A stretch of DNA of 64,000 nucleotides from Aliikangiella coralliicola (GTDB lineage Bacteria > Pseudomonadota > Gammaproteobacteria > Enterobacterales > Kangiellaceae): the NCBI RefSeq assembly GCF_007004725.1, contig NZ_ML660160.1, forward strand, positions 1-64,000, in the 5' to 3' direction. The translations under genes were made by a program, and so were the position numbers. Below, one piece after another: positions 52,312-61,800 of this stretch. The notes beneath the pieces are model-generated. The model ran no database searches. It was not told where the DNA came from and saw only the letters and a list, made by a program, of their open reading frames with translations. Within the stretch, counting starts at the first letter, position 1. Every line of letters starts with the position of its first letter.

Positions 52312-52629
52312 TTAATCTGGCGCTCCTTCTGGCTCGCCGGGAATATTGACTATGTGGGTTGTGACAATACAGTGAGGTGTATCTGTCTTAGAGTGAGATA
52401 CTTGAACCCCGGCATGGGTTTCAGCGTCAGGACAATCACTTTCATCAACGTAGTGGTCAACTGTTTGGTAATAATCAATGATTTCAAACACGGCGCCGTC
52501 TTTGTAGCTAATGTGGGTGCAGGTTAATTCCATTTGATCGCCTTCAGGTAAGCTGTTAACTGGTTCAGAAAAAAGCACGCCGGATACCGCTAGTACTAAA
52601 GATGTCGCTGTACAAAAAATTTTTTTCAT
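52312..52629 (-). CDS. small secreted protein of unknown function
   Basis: A protein of about 105 residues not recognised. The chosen ATG follows GGAG by about nine bases and begins a signal peptide cleaved near P-V-N-S. The mature part has three cysteines and several His and Asp residues (T-C-T-H, D-C-P-D, H-C-I-V). It may be a periplasmic metal- or peptide-binding domain. It converges on HTCS 1. Confidence 0.62.
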   Translation of the reverse strand: MKKIFCTATSLVLAVSGVLFSEPVNSLPEGDQMELTCTHISYKDGAVFEIIDYYQTVDHYVDESDCPDAETHAGVQVSHSKTDTPHCIVTTHIVNIPGEPEGAPD

Positions 52630-52801
52630 AAAACACTTCTCCAAATTAATATCTCTGCTTTTTGAAATCACAGATTCTCATACCAAAAGGCCTAACGCCA
52701 CTAAACTGGTGGAAGTTGGCCGCTGGAATCATCGATTTGTCCGAAATAGTCAAATGCCGTTGGCGCTATAAAATCTAAAGCTTTGCCTGGTCTGGTGAAA
52801 G

Positions 52802-53164
52802 TTACAGAACAGAGGCTAAAATTTCCTGTCCCCAGCCGATTAACTTATTGTCTTTGAATACAAGTGGGGTTGTTTCATCTTTGGTCGTATCACCATCTGA
52901 GTGGCGATGCTGAGTACGATAGTACAACACTCGATACTCAACACCTTCTTTGGTAAAGGCTTCAGAAAAGTGAGGTGCGCCCAGTTTGGCCAATACCTTT
53001 GAACGCTCTGTTTGCAAAGCCAGGTCGCTGATTATTTCCCGGTTTTCTTTCTGTTGGGAGCGCCAGTTTTCACTGTCTCTATCGTAATCTCGATCAACGA
53101 TAATACATCCACTGAGTGAGCTCGTTAGTAATATTGCCAGGGAAAGGTTGAGTAGATTTTTCAT
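52802..53164 (-). CDS. DUF3192 lipoprotein
   Basis: A lipoprotein of about 120 residues. The signal ends in the lipobox L-S-G-C (Cys about residue 20). The mature part matches the gammaproteobacterial DUF3192 family: L-G-A-P-H-F-S-E-A-F, Y-R-V-L-Y-Y-R-T-Q-H-R-H-S-D-G-D-T-T-K-D-E and T-P-L-V-F-K-D-N-K-L-I-G-W-G. Its function is unknown; it is an outer-membrane lipoprotein by type. The ATG at 53164 follows GAGGAA, so the longer frame to 53257 is not used. Confidence 0.83.
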   Translation of the reverse strand: MKNLLNLSLAILLTSSLSGCIIVDRDYDRDSENWRSQQKENREIISDLALQTERSKVLAKLGAPHFSEAFTKEGVEYRVLYYRTQHRHSDGDTTKDETTPLVFKDNKLIGWGQEILASVL

Positions 53165-53523
53165 AGCATTCCTCATTAAATGGAGTGTGTCCGCGATCCA
53201 AACCAGTGATGGCGCGAATTGCTTGTCATATGGTGTTGTATTGAACCATAACACCAAGCGAACGACAATTAAAAATATATTTCAAAATATGTATTGGTTT
53301 GCAATGGATTTCCTCATCCAAAGCTCAGGCGAATTAGATTTCGCAATCCAAACAACTCAATTTAAATTCGATGAAATTCCTGATATCAGGGGAGTTTCCT
53401 TAATTAAGAACTGGAAATATTGGTGCGATGCTATTGGCCGATGAGAGAGGTGGGAGTTTTAGTATTGGCACAACAATTGCCGTTAAGTTATTTTTCGTTA
53501 ATTGATTTAATAAGGTAATCTCT

Positions 53524-54405
53524 ATGCACCATATCACCAAGCTCAAATTAAAAAACAGCTGCCGAGTGGCGAGCGTATTATTTTCTTTCATTGCTGCGAC
53601 GATTAGTTTTTCAGCAAAAACAATGGTTATCAGGCACGATGTAAAACCTGAGAGTTACCTGGTTAATGAATCAGAGTACCCGGCTATTTTTCCGCTGTTT
53701 GTCGACGGTGAAGTTAAAGAATGCGTTGCAACACTAATTGATAAAGAATGGGCTGTCACTGCTGCTCATTGTACGGTTTTAATTGGCGAAAACACGTCGC
53801 ACAAAGTCACCATAAATGGTCATGATAATAAGGTAACCGCTGTTTTTATCCCTTCACAATTCGGTTCGTTTGAGGCGATTCGAGACAAGCAAGGCAATAT
53901 TATGGAATATCGAGAAAACGTCAAAGATTGGGGCTACGATATCGCATTGCTGAAATTAGAATCGCCTGTGGACAATGTTAAGCCTGTTCCTCTATATAAA
54001 CAAACTGACGAGATTGGCAAGAGAATCTTATTGCTCGGTTGGGGAGATTATGCCACGGGTGAAAAAGGAATTTCAGTTGAAGAGCCAGTTAATGACGGCA
54101 AATTCAGGCAAGCGGAAAACCTGATCACCAGTGTCGATGAAAATGTATTACATTTCGACTTTGAACCGCCTTCTTCACCAAATGCCTTAAGGCTTGAAGG
54201 GGTCAATGGTCCCGGCGATAGTGGTGGGCCTGCTTTGGTTTCGACTCAGTCTGGAAGAGCCTTAGTTGGAGTGAGTTCCGGCGGCGGGTATGAAGATAGT
54301 TCACCGTTAATATCTGGAAATCCAAACCGGTACGGTTGGAAAGAATCTTATATCAGAATTTCAAAACTCTATCCCTGGATTAAAAAAACGATGGAGTTAA
54401 ACTGA
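53524..54405 (+). CDS. secreted trypsin-like (S1) serine protease
   Basis: This 293-residue exported protease has a signal peptide (about 1-31) and a chymotrypsin-fold domain. The triad is H82 (T-A-A-H-C), D139 (G-Y-D-I-A-L-L-K-L) and S233 (G-P-G-D-S-G-G-P-A-L). No disulfide-rich regulatory domain follows. Six residues before the catalytic Ser, G-V-N-G is compatible with trypsin-like specificity, but this is uncertain. The ATG follows AAGG by eight bases. Confidence 0.9.
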   Translation: MHHITKLKLKNSCRVASVLFSFIAATISFSAKTMVIRHDVKPESYLVNESEYPAIFPLFVDGEVKECVATLIDKEWAVTAAHCTVLIGENTSHKVTINGHDNKVTAVFIPSQFGSFEAIRDKQGNIMEYRENVKDWGYDIALLKLESPVDNVKPVPLYKQTDEIGKRILLLGWGDYATGEKGISVEEPVNDGKFRQAENLITSVDENVLHFDFEPPSSPNALRLEGVNGPGDSGGPALVSTQSGRALVGVSSGGGYEDSSPLISGNPNRYGWKESYIRISKLYPWIKKTMELN

Positions 54406-54691
54406 CGCGTAAATCGACAAAATGATGTTGTCAGTCATTACTTTGTAAAAAAAAATCTCATACACCAATATTTGATTGGGCTTTTATTCTCGCCATTGAG
54501 ATAGAAGCCTTTCTTATTTCTTGAACTTCACCTTTTTCGAATAAATAAAATTCAACAATTGTATTATTTGAGGTAACCTTTGTATGACAGGAGTGAGCTG
54601 GACAACAATCTAACCATACACATTATGCCGTTTATTAAAACCGCTTTATGCTGTTTAATAAGATCGTTTAAAAGACAACAGGGAGTCACCC

Positions 54692-55840
54692 ATGACCGAC
54701 AAAGACAAACCAACTGAAGAAGCGACAGAAAATCCAGTAGAGCAAACGAGTACTGAGCCGGCGGTTGAAGAAAAGGAAATTAGCGAGAAATATTTCAAGT
54801 CAAAAAGTTTAATGAAACCACCGGTAAATCGGGCGGCGTTTAGTGATCGCCAGGCCTGGCTAATGGCAGAGTTTTCGAGGCTTGCTTACTTTCCATTTGA
54901 GGGTGGCCACCAAATCGAAAAATTTCTTGATATCGCTGAGTCAATTGTTGATAACGATGCGCTATTTAAAAAAATTAAACAAGCTGCCGACCTGCTATTA
55001 GGTAGTCAGAGAATTGGCAAAGATGCCGCCGAATCTTCATTTAAGAAAATACTCACTAGCCATGGGTTCGAACTGGTGGGGGTTTTTAATGAAAATGATA
55101 CGCAAGGTTTTGTCGCAAAAAAAGGCAGCGAAGCCTACCTGATTTACCGGGGAACAGAAAGTTTCGGTGATGTTAAGGCGGATATCTCTGCGAAATTAAT
55201 CGAAGTAGAATACAAAGACAGTGGAATTAAAGCCGAAGTGCATTCTGGTTTCTGGCAACAATTTATGGATGCTGATCCTGTTGTCACCGAGCTATTAAAA
55301 GAAGTTGAAGACTGTCGATTACACATCAGTGGCCATAGTTTGGGTGGTGCGTTAGCCAATTTAGCAACTAAGTTTTATGCTGGAGATTCTTCTGGTAGCA
55401 CTTATACTTTTGGTGCGCCCGCTGTTAGCCCTCCCAAGTTTCAGGATGGTATTAAGACACCTATTTATCGAATTGTTAACGCGCGCGATCCAGTACCTTT
55501 ATTGCCTAATCCGGCGATGGTCCATGCGTTAGGTTTTTTGTGGCATTATTTTACTCGGCTTACCAGTATTATCGGCGGTGAAAAACAAAAAGAAGTCGCA
55601 AAGCTTTTGAAGGATATGGCACGGATGAACCAGATTGGTTATCCCAGCCGAATCATCTACGTGGGTAATGAGCCTAAGTTACGTTACAGCTTCAGTATTT
55701 ACCAGCGTGTCATGCTTTGGATGGATGAGCCCTGGTTTAATTTTTCACTCGAAAAGCGCTTTGTCAGCGACCATAAAATTTCGCGCTACACCAACGCTTT
55801 GAAAAAGTGGGGCGAAACCAGGGTTGGGAATGAGGAGTGA
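54692..55840 (+). CDS. class 3 (alpha/beta hydrolase) lipase
   Basis: This 382-residue lipase_3-type enzyme has an acidic, low-complexity N-terminus (about 1-35) without a signal peptide. The nucleophile S216 is in G-H-S-L-G-G-A-L-A, the acid is the Asp in N-A-R-D-P-V-P, and the final His is in S-D-H-K-I-S-R-Y. R-G-T-E-S forms the oxyanion turn. Family members cleave tri- or diacylglycerols; without a signal it may act in the cytoplasm or be exported non-classically. GGGAG lies about seven bases before the ATG. About 286 bases separate it from the trypsin-like gene, with only a weak CCAAT/ATTGG stem. Confidence 0.88.
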   Translation: MTDKDKPTEEATENPVEQTSTEPAVEEKEISEKYFKSKSLMKPPVNRAAFSDRQAWLMAEFSRLAYFPFEGGHQIEKFLDIAESIVDNDALFKKIKQAADLLLGSQRIGKDAAESSFKKILTSHGFELVGVFNENDTQGFVAKKGSEAYLIYRGTESFGDVKADISAKLIEVEYKDSGIKAEVHSGFWQQFMDADPVVTELLKEVEDCRLHISGHSLGGALANLATKFYAGDSSGSTYTFGAPAVSPPKFQDGIKTPIYRIVNARDPVPLLPNPAMVHALGFLWHYFTRLTSIIGGEKQKEVAKLLKDMARMNQIGYPSRIIYVGNEPKLRYSFSIYQRVMLWMDEPWFNFSLEKRFVSDHKISRYTNALKKWGETRVGNEE

Positions 55841-55877
55841 TTTTTTATGATGTTATTTTATTAGTTAGGAATTAATA

Positions 55878-55901
55878 ATTAGGAATTAGGAATTAGGAAT
55901 T
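55878..55901. repeat. short 7-base tandem repeats
   Basis: AGGAATT-like units repeat three to four times in the 158-base gap before the transporter gene, with further copies around 55867 and 55908. Low-complexity slippage region. Confidence 0.7.
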
Positions 55902-55998
55902 GTGGATTAGGAATTAGTGGAGTGGAATTGTTAGCGGGGTAAATTGCGATTGCCTTGATTATTTTGAGGGTAGAATAATTTTAAAAATAACAACTATT

Positions 55999-56913
55999 TT
56001 GACGCGGTTTTTTGCCGTCTGGGTGATTTTGATATCGGTTATTGCATACTGGCAACCAGGTCTTTTTTTAGGGATTAAGCCGTTAGTTGCGTTGTTGCTG
56101 GGTGTCATCATGTTTGGCATGGGAATGACACTGAAGTTTGAAGATTTTAAGTCGGCATTGTTGCAACCGGTTCCTATCGTTGTGGGAGTTTTACTTCAGT
56201 TTGGCGTGATGCCTGCGCTTGGATTTGGATTGGCGTTATTGTTAGAGTTGCCGCCTGAAATTGCTGCTGGAGTCGTTTTAGTCGGCGCTTGCCCTGGCGG
56301 CACCGCTTCTAATGTGATGGTATATCTTGCGCGAGGAAATGTCGCGCTTTCAATCGCCATGACCGCAGTTTCTACAGTTCTTGCTCCGTTGGTAACACCA
56401 TTTTTGGTTTTGTTTTATGCGCAACAATGGTTACCGATTGACGCGGGAAGCTTGTTTTTATCAATAGTCAAAATTGTTTTAGTACCAGTTTTGTTAGGAT
56501 TGTTGTTTAAACGATTTTTTCCACAGCTGGCTAGCCAGGGGGAAAAGTGGTCGCCGTCGATTTCAGTGCTGGCAATTGTTGCAATCATTGCTTTTGTGGT
56601 GGCGGCAAATGTCGATAATATCCTCACTATGTCGGTACTAATCCTCGTTGCAGTGATCTTGCATAATTTACTTGGATTGTTATCAGGCTATTTTATTTCG
56701 TTATTACTTCGACAAGGTTCTGAGGAATGCCGAGCAATTGCGCTGGAGGTTGGGATGCAAAACTCGGGGCTCGGGGCAGTGTTGGCGCAGGCTCACTTTT
56801 CTCCGGCTGCAGCGATACCCAGCGCGATCTTTTCCGTTTGGCATAATATTAGCGGTTCGATATTTGCGTCAATTTGGAGCCGAAACACGACACAAGGAAA
56901 ACAAAATGAATAG
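55999..56913 (+). CDS. bile acid:sodium symporter (BASS) family transporter
   Basis: This 304-residue inner-membrane protein has nine or ten helices. Family blocks are G-I-K-P-L-V-A-L-L-L-G-V-I-M-F-G-M-G-M-T-L as adjacent parts, G-A-C-P-G-G-T-A-S-N-V-M-V-Y-L-A-R-G-N-V-A-L-S and E-V-G-M-Q-N-S-G-L-G-A. BASS proteins move organic anions such as bile salts, pyruvate or pantothenate with sodium; bacterial examples also transport ketopantoate. The TTG start has no close ribosome site, but the next Met would cut the first helix. Its stop overlaps the start of the NTF2-like secreted protein by eight bases. Confidence 0.87.
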   Translation: MTRFFAVWVILISVIAYWQPGLFLGIKPLVALLLGVIMFGMGMTLKFEDFKSALLQPVPIVVGVLLQFGVMPALGFGLALLLELPPEIAAGVVLVGACPGGTASNVMVYLARGNVALSIAMTAVSTVLAPLVTPFLVLFYAQQWLPIDAGSLFLSIVKIVLVPVLLGLLFKRFFPQLASQGEKWSPSISVLAIVAIIAFVVAANVDNILTMSVLILVAVILHNLLGLLSGYFISLLLRQGSEECRAIALEVGMQNSGLGAVLAQAHFSPAAAIPSAIFSVWHNISGSIFASIWSRNTTQGKQNE

Positions 56914-57358
56914 AAAGAAATTATCAATCTTGATAGCTGTCACTGCGCTATTTTCTGGCGTAGCCAGTGCTTGTGATTTTAAGTGTACCTACAACAAGCA
57001 TATTGATGCGATTAAAAGCAAAGACTTTAAAGCTTTTGAGTCCACCATTATTAAAGACGGTCAGCTGCCTTTTATTTTACCTAATGGTAAGTATTTTGAC
57101 GATCCGGTTGCTTATCGTAAGATGTTAAAGGAATGGTTTGCCGAGGATGGTTGGACTTTTTCTCCCGAAGTGATCAAAACCGAGGAAACCAAAGAGATGG
57201 GAACTGTGCTGCTTAAAGTAGACTACAATGAAAAAGATCGTGGCGGCAAACCTTATCACTTAGAGCATTTCCTATTTCTGGTATTTAAAAAGGAAGCAGG
57301 TGGATGGTTTCTGGTTCATGATCAAAATACCAAGATAGAGTCTGGTGCTAATCAATAG
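56906..57358 (+). CDS. secreted NTF2-like (SnoaL/DUF4440-type) protein
   Basis: This 150-residue protein has AAGGAAA before the ATG and a signal peptide cleaved near S-A-C-D. The mature part is a cone-shaped alpha/beta NTF2-like fold (H-I-D-A-I-K-S-K-D-F-K-A-F-E, P-N-G-K-Y-F-D-D-P, F-L-F-L-V-F-K-K, W-F-L-V-H-D-Q-N). Such proteins bind small molecules in a pocket. The two early cysteines (C-D-F-K-C) may bond. Its start overlaps the BASS transporter, suggesting coupled expression and perhaps ligand delivery. Confidence 0.75.
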   Translation: MNRKKLSILIAVTALFSGVASACDFKCTYNKHIDAIKSKDFKAFESTIIKDGQLPFILPNGKYFDDPVAYRKMLKEWFAEDGWTFSPEVIKTEETKEMGTVLLKVDYNEKDRGGKPYHLEHFLFLVFKKEAGGWFLVHDQNTKIESGANQ

Positions 57359-57428
57359 AGCTGAATATTGACAGGCTGGTCGCTTTTTTTACAATCAGTA
57401 TTATCTTCTCGATAAAACTTGTAGCGCT

Positions 57429-58406
57429 ATGAACAGGAAATATTTCAAATATTTTATTTTGGCTGGAGCTGCCATCGGTTTGAGCGCAACTTTATGGATT
57501 GAAAATGAGCTTCAATCTAATACAGAGTCATTCAATGAAAATTCATTCGCACAAGTGAGCAATGATAAAAATAAATTGAATGGCGCTAAATTAAAAGAAA
57601 CTAAATCGAGTAGAATTGAGCTGTCTGCGCCTGCAAAAAATAATAAAGACCTGATGAGTTCGGTTGAGCAAACTGTGCAATCGACTCAATCAATTCCACC
57701 TTTGAGTGAGTTAGAGCAAATATTTCAAAATTCTGATGACCTATATTCCTTAGGATTGGAGTTATTAGAAAAGTCGGAAAATGGTGATCCAGAAGCGCAA
57801 TATTATCTTGCAAAAGTGATTATTACCTGTGATTTGTCTTCAGGTGAACAACATCTTAGCGCCTATGATAGTGGAGAGGCTTTTGAAATCAGAGAGTGGC
57901 TTTACACGCGATGCGCAGGATTTAACTCCCAAAATATTGTCACTTTTGGTCACTATAAAGATTGGCTTAAGTTGTCTGCCCAAAGTGGTTTCGCGCTTTC
58001 TCAACTGGTCGATTTAGCGTTGTCCAGAGATGTGACAAGAGATCACGAGACGCTGTTAATACTAAAAAATGCCATTGATAGCAGGCACCATGACGCCATG
58101 TCTATGCTATCAAGTTTGAGTAAGAACGACGCAGCGAAAAGTGTCTGGGCATTATTAGCATGTGATTATGGTTATGACTGCTCAGATGAGTCCAAAGAAT
58201 CATGGCGAATGATTGAGGTGACTGACTGCGCCCTGAAGTTACATTTGGGCGAAGAGTGCAATGCTAAGGTAGACTACGTTGAAGTCGTTAAACGTCAATT
58301 TCCAGAAGAAAAATTTTTGAAAATATTAGAAAGAAAATCGCAATTAAAAAAAGTTATTGAATCTGGTGACCTTGATGAATTAACTTTTGATGATATTCTT
58401 AACTGA
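57429..58406 (+). CDS. membrane-anchored Sel1/TPR-like protein
   Basis: A 325-residue protein with an N-terminal membrane anchor (about 7-27), a disordered, Lys/Ser-rich linker (30-95) and a helical repeat region (about 100-325) in which D-P-E-A-Q-Y-Y-L-A-K and L-K-L-S-A-Q-S-G-F-A-L-S-Q-L recall Sel1 repeats. Sel1 proteins act as scaffolds in envelope stress or lipoprotein systems. No clear ribosome site is seen near the ATG. It follows the NTF2-like gene after 70 bases on the same strand. Confidence 0.6.
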   Translation: MNRKYFKYFILAGAAIGLSATLWIENELQSNTESFNENSFAQVSNDKNKLNGAKLKETKSSRIELSAPAKNNKDLMSSVEQTVQSTQSIPPLSELEQIFQNSDDLYSLGLELLEKSENGDPEAQYYLAKVIITCDLSSGEQHLSAYDSGEAFEIREWLYTRCAGFNSQNIVTFGHYKDWLKLSAQSGFALSQLVDLALSRDVTRDHETLLILKNAIDSRHHDAMSMLSSLSKNDAAKSVWALLACDYGYDCSDESKESWRMIEVTDCALKLHLGEECNAKVDYVEVVKRQFPEEKFLKILERKSQLKKVIESGDLDELTFDDILN

Positions 58407-58809
58407 TTTCATAATTTTATTAGGTTTATATGGGAGAATAAATTATAAGTTCGCCATATCAAACGGGTAACTAAAATATATTTATCGATATTACCATTGC
58501 GCTTATTTATCGCGGTAACTTATTCCAGCACTCGGTCTTTAGTTTTTTTTGTTCTAGCTATTACGCTATTGAGATGAAAAATGATTTTTTATTTGACCAT
58601 CCTTATTCGCAAGAATATTCTGTGAGGATTGAGTCGTAAATTATTATCATTTGCGATTATTGGGCGCGCTGTTTTACTGGAGGCTTACAGCACTCTTTAA
58701 CCGGTCTGTGAAGATGTTGAGAATTAAAACCGGTGTGATGATTGTTCTCATTTAAAGCGTCAATAAAAATATTATATTAATTATTATAAATATATTCAGG
58801 GTACTAGCA
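58407..58809. other. intergenic region upstream of HTCS 2
   Basis: The 403 bases contain AACCGGT twice (about 58697 and 58728), but no gene, RNA or terminator that I trust. The HTCS 2 promoter should be here. Confidence 0.35.
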
Positions 58810-61800
58810 GTGAGTTGGTGGAAAAAAAAGGAGATGTTCTGGTATAAGTTAGTGCAGACAAAACTGACATTTTGTTTGTTATTGGTATGCTCTTTTTCCT
58901 TTGATGCCTATTCACTTCACACTAAGGCACATCATTCAGGTAAAGTCAGCTTAAAGTTTAACCGTTTGTCGTCGGACGACGGTTTAAGCGATAACCGAAT
59001 CATCAGTATTATTCAGGACAAAACAGGCTTTCTGTGGGTAGGAACCGCGGATGGGCTTAATCGTTATGATGGTTATAGTTTCAAACAATTCAGACACAAC
59101 CCCGATAAAGCTGACGGACTTTCTGGTGCTGTTATTTATGATATTGTTGAAGATAAACAAGGGATGTTATGGATTGCGACAAATCTTGGGTTGAATCGTT
59201 TTTCTCCGGAAACTGAACAGTTTAAGGTCTATCTCCATGACAAAAATAATCCGAATAGTTTAAGCCATGATAAAGTCACCTCCATCCATGAAGATAAATT
59301 TGGGATGCTCTGGATTGGCACTGAGGGTGGTGGCATTAACTGGCTAAATCCCGTCACTGATGAAATAAAGAGTTATCGACACCAGCCACGTAACCCTGAA
59401 AGTCTTGCAAGCGATATCGTATACGACATAATTGAAGATCCACAGGGGTTTTTATGGATAGGAACATCTGAGTCAGGATTAAGCCGTCTTGACCCAGAAT
59501 CTGGGAAATTCACCTATTACCCTCGTCCAACCGAAGATGCCATAACCAAATTAGTCAGAGACGAAGAGGGCATTATTTGGGTTGGCACCACGAGTACAGG
59601 ACTCCATCAGTTTAACCCAAAATCAGGCGAGTTTAGTAACGAACTCACGCGTGATGTCCCCAACTATTTTATTAAGTCACTGTTTATTGATAATCATAAA
59701 AACATTCTCTACGGCACGCTGGGAGGCGGCATGACTTATCTCTCCCATCAGACTAGAGAAGTCTTTCGTTATCAATACGATGAGAGCGATCAAAAAAGTT
59801 TAAACAACAATATTGTGCGCGCCATCTATCAAGACAGGCAGGGAGTAATCTGGGTTGGTACTGAGGCGGGATTAAACCGGATAGTACCTAGTGGAGAAAA
59901 GTTTAATCACTTTCGAAAGAATATCAATGAGTCGAACAGTTTGAGTAGTAATTTTGTTCGCTCAATTTACGAGGATCAAAATGGAACTGTCTGGGTAGGT
60001 ACTTTTGATGGTTTGAATCGTTATGACCCCGAACAAGGCATATTCCATCATTATTTTAGTGATGTTGAACCACAGGATTCTGTTGGCGCCAACAGTATAA
60101 GCACTATCTCCGAAGATAGTAACGGTGATCTCTGGTTTGGAAATTATCGTCACGGATTAAGTCGTTATGATCGGCAGGCCGACCGGTTTGAGCATTACCG
60201 GAATGACAAGAACAACCCGAATAGTTTGAGCGACGACGGCGTAATGGTGTTGTACAAAGATTTGCAAGGAGATTTATGGGTTGGGACCACTTCCGGCGTC
60301 AATAAAATTCTTGATAGACAACAAGGGTTTAAACGAAATTTTGAAGGTGCACCTGCTTTAGCCAGCAATAGTGTGTTCGATATTTTACAGGATAGACGAG
60401 GAAATTTCTGGTTTGGAACTCAGGATGGCGGTCTCATTCGTTTCGATCCTCGATTGAAAAAATCCGAAAGCTACCGATATGATAAAAATACGCCGGGTAG
60501 TTTGAGTGCTAATCGTGTGATAGTTATTCATCAGGATAAGAAGAGTCGGATCTGGGTTGGTACTCATGGTGGTGGGCTCAATCTGTTCGATGAAAAAGAA
60601 AAGAAGTTCACTCAGTACCGGGAGACCGATGGACTTCCCAGTAATGTTATCAGTGGAATTCTGGAGGATGAAGAGGGAAATTTGTGGATAAGCACTAACC
60701 GTGGGATTTCCCGATTTAATCCCGAATTAGTTTCGTTTAAAAACTTCACTGAAGAAGATGGTTTACAAGGTAACGAGTTTTTCCAGGGGGCTTATTTTAA
60801 GAGTCGATCGGGCGAGATGTTTTTTGGGGGGAGTAATGGATTTAACCGGTTTTTTCCTCAACAGGTTATCTCAAATGAACGGGCGCCAAGTTTAGCTTTT
60901 ACTGATTTTAGAATATTTAACCAAAGTGTACCTGTCATCAATCAGGAAGTCATTGAGGCTGCCGAAGGCGTAAGTGCAGGGAACGGTCGTGATAACGCTA
61001 ATCACGATAGTGAAGGTCAACGAGTAATTTTAACCAAAGCGATTCATGCGACCCAACAAATTACTTTGACCCATGAAGAAAAATTATTTTCGGTAGAGTT
61101 TGCTGCGCTTCACTTTATCAGTCCTGGCAGAAATCAATATGCTTACAAACTTGAAGGCTGGGATCAGGACTGGATTTATACTAATTATAAAAATCGCAAT
61201 GCCGTGTATACCAATATTCCCGCTGGGGATTATACGTTAAGGGTAAAAGCGGCGAATAAGAGTGGTATTTGGAATGAGCAAGGGATCAGCCTGGATATTA
61301 AAATTCTTCCGCCCTGGTGGTTTTATGAAGAAATGAAGTTGGCTTACATGGTGCTCGGTATACTTTTACTGACTTTTGTTTTTTATCGTCTTACCATTCT
61401 TCCCAACAAGCGCGCTGCAGCACTTGAAATTCAAATTAAAAGTAGAACGGACGAAATCAAGCAGAAAAGTGACTACATTCATCAACTGCACCAACTTAAT
61501 TTACAGTTCTCACAAAATATTTCTCACTCTCTTAAAACGCCACTTAACTTGATTCTTGGTCCCATCGACAGATTACTTGAACAGAAGGTCGTTTCAAGGG
61601 CTGAGTTGCATCGGGTTAAACGAAATGCACTCAGGCTACAAAAAGATGTCGATTCGCTGGTTTCATTTTCACTTTCACTAGATGCTGATCTCTCGGGCAA
61701 AGTGGTGTGTGACGTGACGACCATTGCGCAAGAATTGGTAGAGGATTTTGAAAGAGTATTTATCAGTAAAAAGCTTAAGCTCTCAGTTAATATTGAACAT

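Noticed and set aside
56672-56905. A long open frame running through the end of the BASS transporter gene
   Set aside because: It is the other frame of the transporter; the real start with AAGGAAA and signal peptide is at 56906.
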